Source: Priapulus caudatus (lineage: Eukaryota; Priapulida; Priapulimorpha; Priapulimorphida; Priapulidae). Taken from it: 28,169 bases of DNA. The stretch covers positions 585,942-614,110 of the forward strand of contig NW_014577106.1 of the NCBI RefSeq assembly GCF_000485595.1. The letters are read 5' to 3'. This document shows, in pieces, positions 9,046 to 19,944 of the stretch (positions are counted from its first letter, which is position 1; each line of letters opens with the position of its first letter). The notes below the pieces were generated by a model, which saw only the letters and a list, made by a program, of their open reading frames with translations, had not been told where the DNA came from and made no database searches. The translations under genes were made by a program, and so were the position numbers.

Positions 9046-10564
9046 GGCTTTATTGAAAGGACCATGAAATGTACTTTCTGCTGACATGCGAAGAGTAAGT
9101 GTCGGATAACCTTTTGACCCTCAAGAGGAGGGTTAAACATTGATTTGTTTCTCAACTGCGTTGGCGAGTACCTGCGGTTGTGGAAAGCTCCCATTTTACA
9201 GTGAAATTCCACACATAACTCTTACTTGAACAACGCTTACTTAGGAGATAATGAGATGACTTATATATGAGATTCTGTAGTGTACATTATGAATAGTTGG
9301 AATACAGTCACTAGCACTCAAATAATTACCCAGGAGTGAGGCTCAGAGGAATTTTCTCATCAAATTTTTGGCACCAATATAGACACAAGTGTGTACGTTC
9401 TTGAGCTTATTCGGTCCACTAATCACTGGCCTACCTTGTACTGAAATTAGTTTACAGATACTTGCACGAGCTGCTCTGGTTGTATCAACCATTGAGCTAT
9501 TTTGTAACGAGCCAGATGTGCCTCGCAAGCGGTTTAATGTACCTTATTACCTGACACCATAGAACGCACGTTATCTCTAGTAATAATATGGTAATTATTC
9601 ACTCCTGCTTTTTGCAATCTGTCGTCACACTGACAGCTGCCATGCTTTGGCTGACGGATCCAACGAGGGTAATGCTATCCCCCGGGCGTGGAGGGAGGTT
9701 ACCGCAACGTGGCAGCACTATACTAGTGTTAGGATAGTGTTAGGATTAGGGTTAGGGTCAGGGTTAGGGTTAGGGTTAGGATTAGGGTTAGGGATTGGGT
9801 TAGGGTTAGGGCTTTTGCATCATGATATCTGTCCCCACACCATAGATTAATTTTTGTGGATTTTTGGACCTATATATAGCGCTCCGAGATATATATGTTT
9901 AGTATTATGGTTATCGTTGGAGGTGTTGTAGTTAGCGTTACCGGATGAGTAATAATTTTGAAGTATACGTCAACTGTATCACGTGACCCCCCCTCCACGC
10001 CCGGGGGATAGCAACACCCATGCAACGATGCCTTTGATAGCGGCCCGCCATCTATCGGAATTTTATTACACTAGTTTGAAGTGTTGTTTTTTGGGGTTAG
10101 AAATGAACGTATGTATAGGACGTCTTGCTATGCACAAATGAATTTATCAGCAGAACACCAGACACCAGATGAGCCCTGTCGCTCTGCGGCACTTGTTGTT
10201 AGGGTTGGTGTTTTTGTGAAAATTGTTCTGACTGGCCTTCTCCTATGTCTACTTCCTCCCACACTGGATGGAGTATATATATTGTTAGCTAATTGGCGTG
10301 GAGGCGTGCGGCTAATTAACACGGCGCAGCAAGTTGACATAGCTGAATTGCGTTGACCAGGTGCTAGTACGCTCCTTCGATATTACTGTAATTGTATCCC
10401 CCGCGACGAAGTCGGCTTTATGTCTCCCCAGCGGCCGTCGCAGACAATTTCGCTTCCGCTCTATAACTCGACCCCTAATTGATCTAGCGCTACCAAACTT
10501 GGTATACTTACACATCTTGGGGAGAAGGTGAGCAGCGTACCAAAACCAGGTCACTGCGACCTTT
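9046..10564 (+). repeat. 1.5-kb repeat segment, copy 1, inserted in the minisatellite
   Basis: It matches 22790-24410 from TTTATTGAAAGGACCATG through CTCAACTGCGTTGGCG, the telomere-like MITE and CAGCAGAACACCAGACACC to a Helitron-type unit (GGTATACTTACACATC near 10500). It begins inside the constant-end family and stops inside a Helitron unit, so it is a fragment of a larger composite. No protein gene. Confidence 0.85.
9667..10019. mobile_element. MULE-like MITE carrying TTAGGG-type array
   Basis: The terminal inverted repeats include a perfect 23-bp pair (TGCTATCCCCCGGGCGTGG plus GAGG at 9673-9695 and its complement at 9991-10013). With the outer GGGT/ACCC the element is 353 bp. A 9-bp duplication flanks it with one mismatch (ATCCAACGA at 9658-9666, ATGCAACGA at 10020-10028). 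A TTAGGG/TTAGGGTCAGGG array of about 85 bp occupies 9727-9811. A 9-bp duplication is typical of Mutator-like elements. Confidence 0.7.
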
Positions 10565-10690
10565 ATACACAGTTATGCATGCACGCACGCACGCAGACAG
10601 GCAAGCATGGGCTCACACAGTTATGCATGCACGCACGCACGCACGCACGCAGGCAAGCATGGGCTCACACAGCCGTGCATGCATACATGT
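10565..10690 (+). repeat. 46-50 bp minisatellite, continuation
   Basis: About three units of the same minisatellite as 8645-9045 resume abruptly after CGACCTTTATA. Confidence 0.85.
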
Positions 10691-11469
10691 ACGCGTGCAA
10701 CAAACAAATAAATCTTTTCTGAAACAAATAAATATTCTCTCCTGACTTTAAATATATCTAGTGAATATTATTATGGCATTAATTTTACTCTATGTAAATT
10801 TACGATGTATCTGACAACGGGCACTAGCACCATAAATGTGTCATATTACAACAAATTTGCAAAATATTCTTGTTAAAATTACAAAACAAACGTTTTGATT
10901 ATGAAAATCAGGAAACTAAATCATGTGATTTCACTGCCTAATCAACGCTCGTAACATCAAAAAGTTACCTTTTAATTTTATCTCCCGTATACGAATTCAA
11001 GCTGATTTGATACATTTAAGCACGGTTACTAATGTTAGGGGCATATAACATCTCGCAAGTATTTGTGTACAGCATAATATGCCGATGTCTTGTATTGTTT
11101 AGGATTGATGCTCACTTGACTTTGAAACATGTGTAATGTATTCCTGAATTCCACAGTTCAACACCAAATATGTAATAAATATTTTCAGATTACTTTTATT
11201 CACTAGCTGCTCTATTAGTAAAAGTGTAATCTGCTTTCTTATTAAGCAACTGTTTATAGCTACCCTGAAATCCCTCATTCTCAAGGTCACCCATATTTTT
11301 GATATCAGCACATTGAACATGTTTTATTTTCTCGCGGTTTCAGAAAACTGCTAAAAATTTACTAAAGTTCCTAGTGGGAACTTCCGTCGTTCAAAATTCC
11401 CGGGAATTTTGCAACCCTATACTATATACACCTGCTGACTTTACCTGGTACCCTAGCTGCCTTACAACG
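10691..11469. other. A/T-rich non-coding DNA with MITE-end fragment
   Basis: Two AAACAAATAAAT motifs lie near 10700-10730. TTTACGATGTATCTGACAAC at about 10798 resembles the terminus of the MITE at 14555-15266. The palindrome AATTCCCGGGAATT is near 11394. No gene was seen. Confidence 0.4.
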
Positions 11470-11640
11470 TATTAACCAGCGAGCCGTGCAGCCGTGATTT
11501 GCACGGTCAGTTTTGAAACTGCACGGCCAAAAAAATAAAAAAATTTAAATTTAACAAATTTAAACATTTTCCGGGGGAGGCCCCCGTACTCCCCCCCCCC
11601 CCGTGAACGCCTACGGCGGTCTTGGCTGAGACACATAAAA
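11470..11640. repeat. GC-rich hairpin fragment of a dispersed element
   Basis: GCCGTGCAGCCGTGATTTGC, then TTGCACGGTCAG and CTGCACGGCC are followed by AT-rich sequence and CCGGGGGAGGCCCCCG next to a C12-type run. This arrangement is familiar to me from dispersed invertebrate elements. The boundaries are unclear. Confidence 0.35.
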
Positions 11641-11690
11641 ATTGCGCTCCTACAATACTCATTCCTAGCTAATACCCTGCTGCTGCCTTA

Positions 11691-14497
11691 TAGTCCAGGC
11701 ATTTTGTGAAAAAAATGGGGTCAACCTCGGACAAATTGCAACAGAAAGTCTGTCAACTGTTTTATACCCAGAAAGATATCCTCTATAACATATCAAAACT
11801 CTTAAGGAATCCTGGTGGTGGAAGGTTCCATGGCGGCCGTTTTTCAAAATGGTCTCCATACAACTTATATTTCTTTATATCTCCGCTTCTAAATAACATC
11901 AGAGCTTTGATTTTAAGTGCTGAACATACATTTTCAGGGACAAGGAATCCATGACACACAATTTCAATAAGCCTAAACCTGACGAAAAAGCGAAATGCAG
12001 CCACAACCCCACAATGTCATGGTGCCTGTCACACAACGGTGCACTATTCCAACACTGAAGTTGTGTGTGAGCATGCTGCGTCGGCCATGGTGTTACGCCC
12101 ATCATGCACCTTTGACGGCACACCACTATGGTGGAAAGCCGCTCTATGATCATGAAGACTGAGCGGCCACAAGAAGATAGTCTTGAATGACATCGTCTTG
12201 CGCCTGGGGCTTTCACCAGCAGAAATCGAGTTTTCTGGTAAGCATCGGGCACCTCATGGCTGGAATCAGGAACTGCAGGATTCTTGTAGCTAATCTATGC
12301 AGACAACGCGGTGGTACATATGATAGACAGAGCAAGCTATTGCGACGACAGTAGAGCAGACCATGCCTCCTTGTTGATGCGTGCACTGAATGCCTTGATT
12401 TTGTCAGACCGTACTTGATGTGGCCACCCCTCAACCATGCTGCAGAGGGCCACATGAAGTGGAGGAGAAACCAAATGAAGGCAAAGTGTCACCAGATGAT
12501 TGAAGCCTACGACAGACGCGAACTGGTTAACACTGATCTTTGATGAACTGTTGCTGCCCGCTCTACAAAGAACCTGATAGTAAAGGTTTCGTGTCTGCAG
12601 AAGGAGAGTTCTGCTAAAGAGATGTGTTAACCAGGCACCAAGGAGCTCCTCAAGGGCCAAAACGCGGAATTCTTGAAAGTCCCTAGGACTACGCAATCAT
12701 TTTGGTTAGCAGTACATGGAGATGGTGGGCATACTACGCGAAGTTTGTCACGAGCAAGAGCGGCATTGGCAATGGGCGTTGCACCTTGAAGCTGTAAGTC
12801 AGAAATGCTGCGCTAACCCTGACAGCGCTGCTGGGCACAACGCTCTACAACCAATATCAGCACGCAGCCTCTATGTGGCAGGCGATAGCAAGCTCAAGGA
12901 TGAATCATCCAGATGTGTACGCAACAATTCGAAGAAGCGGTTCCAGTGTTGTCAGAAAAAAGTGATTTCGGCCTATGGGCTGGTCACTGTGCCGTCAGAT
13001 CCACCATCGAACAGGGTCCTGATGAGGAGTATGAAGCACGCAGCAGTGGCCTGACGAGAGGGCGAGGCATGACAGAGCAACAGTGTTCATATGGCTGCTC
13101 TCCATGCTTGCCTGTGCTGAAGTCAACAATGCTATGCAGAGCTCCACAGGCGTCAACTACAACACTCGGTGAACAAAACAAGGACATGACAAATGCTAGA
13201 CAAGCACGTGACATAAGAAGACACACATGCAGTTAATCAGCTATCTGCAAGAGAGAAACCCTTCAGCTCAGATCGCGAGTTGCGCCGCATCTCGACAGGG
13301 GTGCATGCAACTAGCACAGTCAATGTGGACTCAGCGAAAACTGTTGGAAGCAGCTATGCCTGACCACATGGATGGACAAACTGCTGCCTGACTACACATT
13401 CAAGAGGAAGGATAGGCCATCACCTTGGCTGGCGCGAAATTGGCAGTAAAGATTGATGGTGAGGCAGTACAGGTGGATCCCAAGCTTGCTTTTCCAGCGA
13501 CTGACATTGCTGCAAAATGCTACAGAGGATCTGGGAGTCTGTTGTTCAAATATGAAGCTGTGCAGTTACCCACCAGCTCTGTTGATTCCACACTGCTGCT
13601 CCGACAGCCACAGAAGGCAGTGCTAGCAGATGCTATCTGGACACTCCTGACACACGATGCACCTAGTCCACGCATTCCATGGGAACGTGGCTCAATATAT
13701 ACAAAGGTATCTGCACGCAATACACAGAGTATGTCCACAAGAAGTAATGGACAGGCAAACAGTCCGTGTTTGATGGCTATGATCGGTACATCAACAAAGG
13801 AACAACACTCCAGAGACGTACGAGAGCGAATGCTGGAGCAGGGACGTTTGATGAAGATATGCAGGTCTACAAATGAAGAACGACCAATTCCTGGCAAACA
13901 AGACAAATTAAACAAGCGCGCTTCATCAACATGCTCAGCCCAACTACGGGCACAGAACTGCCAGACACATCATTCTGCAGGGGACGCTGATCTCAGCTCA
14001 TAGTGCAGAAGGCAGTGGAGTCTGCAGCCACCACTGATACAGATCTGTTCATCCTGCTCATCTACCACACCAACCTCAAGTCATGAGACCTGTTTTCTTC
14101 CAACCCTAAGCCAAAAGAAGAATGTGAAGAAACCGCGTGTCTGAAAATGAAGTCTGTCAACAGCAGTTAGGCCCCGATGTATTATTGAAAATGGCTGCCA
14201 TTTCGGCTTTTGGCTAGGTTTAGCTTATCAAATGTATTTCATTGATTCCTTGTCCCTGAAAATGTATGTTTAGCACTTAAAATCAAAAAGCTCTATGTTA
14301 TTTAGAAGCAGAGATATAGGGAAATATCAGTTTTTTATGGGGCAATTTTGAAAAAGTGGCCGCCATGGAATCTCCACCACGCAGGATTCCTTTAAGAGTT
14401 TTGATATGTTGATAGTGGACACCTCAAGAGCATAAACAGTTGAGACACCTTTCTGTTGCCAATTTGCCCGAGGTCATATCACATAATGCCTGGACTA
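11691..14497 (+). mobile_element. DNA transposon, 2.8 kb, long terminal inverted repeats, TTA target duplication
   Basis: The ends begin TAGTCCAGGCATT (11691) and close with the reverse complement (14497). The inverted repeats extend about 310 bp (11691-12004 and 14188-14497) and match through many blocks, for example ACATATCAAAACTCTTAA and TTTCAGGGACAAGGAATC, with scattered indels. The element is flanked by TTA at 11688-11690 and 14498-14500. Between the repeats lies a decayed plus-strand protein gene. Long inverted repeats, a 3-bp duplication and an internal ORF identify a cut-and-paste class II element. I cannot assign the superfamily with certainty. Confidence 0.85.
12040..14165 (+). pseudogene. 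Frameshifted transposon protein remnant
   Basis: Recognisable protein blocks run in order but jump between all three forward frames and across stops. QYMEMVGILR is at about 12710 (frame 2). LTRGRGMTEQQ at about 13050 and EQNKDMTNARQARD at about 13170 are in frame 1. VKIDGEAVQVDPKLAF at about 13448, QKAVLADAIWTL at about 13609 and RIPWERGSIYTKV at about 13672 are in frame 3. FDEDMQV at about 13847 is back in frame 2, and HHSAGDADL at about 13968 is in frame 3. The upstream part (12100-12700) has weaker matches such as ALNALILSD. I recall the blocks from a large uncharacterised repeat-borne protein common in cnidarian, mollusc and lancelet genomes. Its GDAD and TDTDL acidic motifs suggest an XPG/PIN-like nuclease segment. 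The Academ transposons are one superfamily reported to carry an XPG-like nuclease, but the link is inference. The gene is dead, with at least four frame changes and several stops. Confidence 0.65.
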
Positions 14498-14554
14498 TTA
14501 TCGATACATTGTAAAGATGGTATACAGGCGGTACAGGGACAAATCTGAACACCA

Positions 14555-15266
14555 GGGGGCCCGTTGTAAGAAAAAAAATTAGTCTTAACATTAACCTTAA
14601 CATTAACTTTTTTCTGTTAAAGCGTTGCCAGAAACTTCGTAAAGTTAAGAGAATTAAAAATTCTCGCTAATTTTCTCTCTTAACTTAAGAGATCCTAGAC
14701 CCTCGCTTAACTTTAATATTAAGATGAAAATAACACATTTAGACTAAGAATTACTAATTATAGTGATATTAAATTTTATATTAATGAGTAATATCATGTT
14801 GTTTTTCTTGAAAAACACGTCAAAAACAATAATTATCTACCGATCGTGAAGCCAAAACAAAAGTGTCAAAACATTTACAAATGCCTATGGCATTTGTTCT
14901 CGTTTTAAATACTTTTGCACTGACGCACACGACTCTCGCGTCTCGTGAGAATTGCTACAGTGTGAGAATTTGTCTTGTTGTGCAGAATAAATTCAAGACC
15001 GTGTCGTTTTTCATCAAATACTATTTATATGTGTTAGCCATCATAATATGCATAAATTACTGTGATTATCAATAAATGTGTATGAATTTGAATTTGTGAT
15101 CGATTCTCATCCAATCAGCAGCCTGTGATGAAGTTCCTGTTATCGGTAAATTTACACTTAAGTAAGTTTAGTTAAGTTGGTTTCTGGCAACGCTATTAAA
15201 ATTAACCTTAACATTAACATTAGACTTAAATTAATCGTAACTTTACGAAGTTTCTGACAACGGACC
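14555..15266. mobile_element. MITE with GGGCCCGTTGT ends
   Basis: The left end GGGGGCCCGTTGTAAGAAA and the right end CTGACAACGGACC are inverted. Their subterminal blocks (TTAACATTAACCTTAACATT and GCGTTGCCAGAAAC) also pair inverted, giving ~100-bp terminal repeats. The element is about 712 bp. No clear target duplication. The right end of a second copy is at 280-383. Confidence 0.65.
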
Positions 15267-16257
15267 AGATGTGCTGAAATTCAATCATGAAAAGATGCGT
15301 ACGCTAACAAATGAACTGTTTGCATTACTGCAAATATGCTTTGGCTCTCACGCACACATTTGTTTCTCCGACCTTAACTTGATTAAACTCAATTTTTACA
15401 CGTTCAGTCAGCTATTGTTGGAGGAGGGGCATTTGAGCGCATACATGATGTTGGTTGTTTTGATAAAACAAGTTGCCATAGCCTAAGGCTCGATATATCT
15501 CGTTCGAGCTCTCGGGCTGTTTCATCTAAAAGGTGAGCTATTTCTCATGACTCACTCGGCAGCTGGTACGCCCGTTTACTATAGCAACGTCAGTATACTA
15601 CAGTGATGAGAAAATGCACAGTTTATGGATATGATCAAGAGTCCAAAATAGAGACTATCATCATATATCCATCAATCTCTATCAGGACTCTGCATGCATC
15701 CAATCTATCATCATCATATCATTAGAATCTCTATCATAATAGAGACTCTAATCCCTCTTACGGACTCTTGATATCATATGATATTTTAGCTGTTACACAG
15801 GATCTGTTTTAGATGAAATTCGTTATTTGTTATCCGTAAATGAGTAGTTTTTAAAATTTCAGTAATTTACATTTTACATCATGTTCCTTAAGGTAGCAGG
15901 TACTTATTCACTATTGAGATTGAATTTAGATATATTAAATATGCAAGCGAATATTGTAAAATACCATCATTTCAACAGTTAGCAGTCTCTCAGAGGTTTG
16001 GGTGTAAAATATGTAAAGGAAGGAGTGTGCATGTGGCGTGGCCGCGTGGGTCACACCAGCCGGATAGTGTAAACTAGCTTGTTTCAACACCCTCTACGTA
16101 ATAATGTTGCTCATTAGTCCCACGTCATTTAATATAACATCATTTGCAAACTGCGTAAAGCCTGCCGCACACGGTGTGTCTTGTGCGGCGCATCGGACAC
16201 GCGTGGCCTGATGGCGCAGCACAAGACACACCGTGTGCGCGTGCAAACACAGCGCAT
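14890..16257 (+). repeat. Segmental repeat copy 2
   Basis: It is the same sequence as 1-1361. Here the foldback tip continues into the complete foldback element, and the left side continues into a complete MITE, so this is the more intact copy. It is not protein coding. Confidence 0.9.
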
Positions 16258-18096
16258 TTCTTGCGTGTGGAAAATATCACACGTGTTTGATATTTTCTGC
16301 CACGTGTGGCAGATTCCACAACCGTGGTGCGGAGTCGCTGTGTCATATTGCACACCGGCTCTATGTAACCGACCAATAGCAGCAGGTCAAGCGAGTACGT
16401 GATCTTAACTTGCGTTGCAGCGCGGTTGCACTGCGGTACACGCACGTACACGCAGATCACGCACGTACACGCGGGATACCGCACGTACACGCGGGTACAC
16501 GCACGTGCAGCGCGGTACACGCACGTACAGCGTACCGTAACGCAGGTACACGCACGTAAACGCACGTAACACGCGGTACACGGATACACGCACGTACACG
16601 CACGTACACGCGGATACACGCACGTACACGCACGTACACGCACGTACACGCACGTACACGAACGTACACGCGGGTACACGCGGATACACGCACGTACACG
16701 CACGTACACGCGGATACACGCACGTACACGCACGTACACACAGATACACGCACGTACACGCGGGTGCACGCGGATACACGCACGTACACGCACGTACACG
16801 CGGGTACACGCGTATACACGCACGTACACGCGGGTACACGCGGATACACGCACGTACACGCGGGTACACGCACGTACACACAGATACACGCATGTACACG
16901 CGGAACACACACGTGCACGCGGTACACGCACAACGTACACGGGGGGGGGCGTACACGGAGATACACGCACAGTACACGCGGTACACGGAGATACACGGGC
17001 ACGTACACGCGGGTACACGCACGGGCACGTGCGTGTACGCCGCGTGTAGTGCGTGTATCTGTGTGTACGTGCGTGTACGTGCGTGTACGTGCGTGTACCC
17101 GCGTGTACGTGCGTTTATCCGCGTGTACGTGCGTGTATCTTCGTGTACGTGAGTGTACCGCAATGTACGTGCGTGTACGTGCGTGTATACTCCGTGTACC
17201 CCCGTGTACGTGCGTGTATCTGTGTGTACGTGCGTGTATCTGCGTGTACGTGCGTGTACCCGCGTGCGTTACTGTCTGCGTGTACTGCGTGTACACGCGC
17301 TGCGTTAACCGGTGCACGTGCGTGTACCCGCGTGTATCTGTGTGTACGTGCGTGTATCTGCGTGTACGTGCGTGTACCCGCGTGTACATGCGTGTATCTG
17401 TGTGTACGTGCGTGTACCCGCGTGTACGTGCGTGTATCTGGGTGTACCCGCGTGTACGTGCGTGTATACGCGTGTACCCGGCGTGTACGTGCGTGTATCC
17501 GCGTGGCACCCGCGTGTACTGTGCGTGTATCTGTGTGTACTGGCGTGTACGTGCGTGTATCCGCGTGTACGTGCGTGTATCCGCGTGTACCGCGGTGTAC
17601 GTTCGTGTACGTGCGTGTACGTGCGTGTATCCGCGTGTACGTGCGTGTACGTGCGTGTACGTACGTGTATTCCGCGTGTAACCCGCGTGTACGTGGCGCT
17701 GTACGTGCGTGACCTGCGTGCTACGTGCGTGTACCGCGTGTACGTGCGTGTACCCGCGTGCACTGTGCTGTACCCGCGTGTACGTACGTGATCTGCGTGT
17801 ACGTAGCGTGTACCGCAAGTGCAACCGCGCTGCAACCGGCAAGTTAAGATCACGTGACTCGCTTGACCTGCTGGCTATTGTCGGTTACATGAGGCGCGGT
17901 GTGCCAATATGACACAGCGACTCCGCACACACGTGTGGAATCTGGCCAGCAACGGCCAGAAAATATCAAACACGTGTGATATTTTCCACACGCAAGAAAT
18001 CGCTGTGTTTGCACGCGCACACGGTGTGTCTTGTGCTGCGCCATCAGGCACGCGTGTCCGATGGCGCAGCACAAGACACACCGTGTGCGGCAGGCT
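16159..18096. mobile_element. Foldback element: giant palindrome of 10-bp repeats with TAA target duplication
   Basis: The outer ~285 bp at each end (16159-16440 and 17815-18096) are inverted copies beginning AGCCTGCCGCACACGG, with high identity. Inside, the left arm (16440-17030) is a tandem array of decamers such as ACGCACGTAC and ACGCGGATAC. The right arm (17035-17815) is the same array inverted (GTGCGTGTAC, ATCCGCGTGT). The switch point is GGGCACGTGCGTG near 17030. The flanks are TAA at 16156-16158 and 18097-18099. The outer tip contains its own hairpin of 30-bp arms around an ACACGCGTG-type loop. No protein gene is present; the long open frames are a by-product of the stop-free repeat. 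TWA duplications are typical of PIF/Harbinger elements, which would make this a nonautonomous relative (inference). Confidence 0.85.
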
Positions 18097-18099
18097 TAA

Positions 18100-18827
18100 C
18101 GTCGCCTTGATTTCAGATAGCATTGCTTCATAAACTCATTCTGACATCCCACTCATTCTGCAGCGCGCATATTGGACAGACAGCACACTATAGGCTTCTT
18201 GGTAATCAATACCGTTAGGCGATGTGCGAGAAAACATTCATTCAATCGGTGATTTCATCTACTTTGAGAAAGTGTTCTGCGCGTGGTTGTGCTTGTTATG
18301 CATTACTGTCGTCTTAACTTAACGGAGGGAGGCGTGTATGTCAAGATATCGTTAGGTATTTTTGAATGTGAACTGCATGATTAATATGTATTACAATTTA
18401 CACCCTTCCGGAAGAATTGTAAACTCTGCTGGAGGCGCCTATCAGCTTGTTTCCTTCATTATTATTCGTCATTGTGGTATGAAATTTGTCTGTAAACACT
18501 GCGAAGCGGGGATAGGTATGGTATATATGCATGTGTGTCGGTGTGTGTGTATGTGCTAGCTTGCGCGCGGGTGTGTGAATGTGTTCTTTTCTCTTGCTGT
18601 ATGCTAATATCTTATTTATATTTTGAAAACAATTTCTTGCAGCTTGCTTCAGTGACAGTGTTACTAAAACTACTGAAAGCATGTGTTAAAAAATGGCTGG
18701 TGTTTATGATAGCTATAGCACTGATGATGGAAGCTGCCCCTTTTAATGCGCATATCGGGAGCTTAATTGTAATAAAAGTGATAATTTGTTTTATCCAGAG
18801 TATTATGGCTTATGCCCAGAAATTAGA
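18100..18827. other. Non-coding DNA between foldback element and nested MITEs
   Basis: It holds a short imperfect GT run near 18530-18580 and no recognisable protein. A TTTCTTGCAG acceptor-like site at 18640-18649 precedes an open frame that I do not recognise. Confidence 0.4.
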
Positions 18828-19890
18828 GACTACGAATTTTAGCGCCCGTCAGACGCGCGCTAACTAGGAGCGTACAGACTGCATATTTGACCCTACTTTA
18901 AATGAGTCATCTGTTCTCCCACCGCTCAGTTTCCTGCTCGCCACGTCACTCTGCAGACAGCGAGGTACAGCGAGCGTACAATTACGTGACCAAAACAAGG
19001 CTATGCGCATGTTCATTGCGAAACTTAGCGCGCACTAGGCACCGGATTGCGTACAGACACAGCTTTAGAGCGGGAAAACTTGGTGCGCACTAAGTTAGCC
19101 CTGCTTCGTAAGGGGGGCTAACTTGGAGCGGGATAGCGTGTACACTAAAGTCCAGTCCTCCGCGTTGCGGAATATTCGCGAAAATCGCGGAATTTGCGTG
19201 AATCGCGGAAAACGCAGTTTTGAGAAAAAAGAAAAAAAACCTCAAAAAAAGACAAAAAAACGAAATTTAATTAAATAAAAACTGAAAAAAAATAATAATA
19301 AGAAAATCTGCTTTAAATTCATCTTAATAAAGAATAATAAACTCACGAAATTAATATTTCACCATAATAACGCATGTAGGAGGCCTATGATCGATCTCCC
19401 ATCTGCATCATAACAATCCGATTGCATCACCTGATCGGAAATTTCCATGGACAATTCGCGCTACTGCAATGCAGTCAATTTTCACACTTGAATTAACATT
19501 TACATCTAAGCTCAGCCAACATCAATTCTAAAATAATTAGCCCTCTCCCGATTCCGTTGCCTCGATGCCAATTTTGGATACTGCAACGTACTACAACAGA
19601 AACAGAAACGGAAACTTGTTGTACCACAAGCCTCTGCGCGGCCCGCTCTAAAAATAGACACAGTATTCAATGGGGACATCGAGGGGCGCCTACAATGAGG
19701 CAAGTAAATAGTTAATAGTATGCTTTCAGTTTTTTTTGAAAGTCGGAAAATTGCCAAATTTACAAGCGGAATTTTGGATATGGAAAGCAGAAAATTTTGG
19801 ACTTTAGTGTACACACTGCTATATTTAGTGCGTGTTCGACGCGCGTCTAACGCGTGCTAGTTTAGTACCATGTCAAATTCGTAGTCTGTA
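18828..19890. mobile_element. Inverted-repeat element with a second element nested inside
   Basis: GACTACGAATTT near 18829 pairs with AAATTCGTAGTC near 19875, and GACGCGCG-rich blocks pair just inside. A perfect-stem hairpin AAGTTAGCCC...GGGCTAACTT lies at about 19091-19125. The interior is interrupted by the element at 19138-19814. Confidence 0.5.
19138..19814. mobile_element. Nested MITE with GTGTACACTAAAGTCCA ends
   Basis: Seventeen-bp perfect inverted ends (19138-19154 and 19798-19814) bound 677 bp. Inside the left end is a TTCGCGAAAATCGCGGAATT tract; A-rich low-complexity sequence follows. The minus-strand 100-residue frame inside has no recognisable domain. Confidence 0.6.
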
Positions 19891-19944
19891 CGGGGGTATT
19901 AGATAAATTCCTACGTAGCATAATTATAAACATATATGCATAAT

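Noticed and set aside
8615-9084. Three overlapping His/Ala/Thr-rich frames
   Set aside because: They are different readings of the same 46-50 bp minisatellite.
9727-9811. TTAGGG array as a chromosome end or fusion scar
   Set aside because: It is short, internal and bounded by transposon inverted repeats with a target duplication.
16457-17842. Open frames of 461 residues (minus) and 305 residues (plus)
   Set aside because: They are translations of the stop-free decamer array, open in several frames on both strands, with only TCVYVR-type repeats.
18651-18867. Possible exon after the acceptor-like TTTCTTGCAG
   Set aside because: Two frames look partly protein-like, but neither gives a known family and no donor is convincing.
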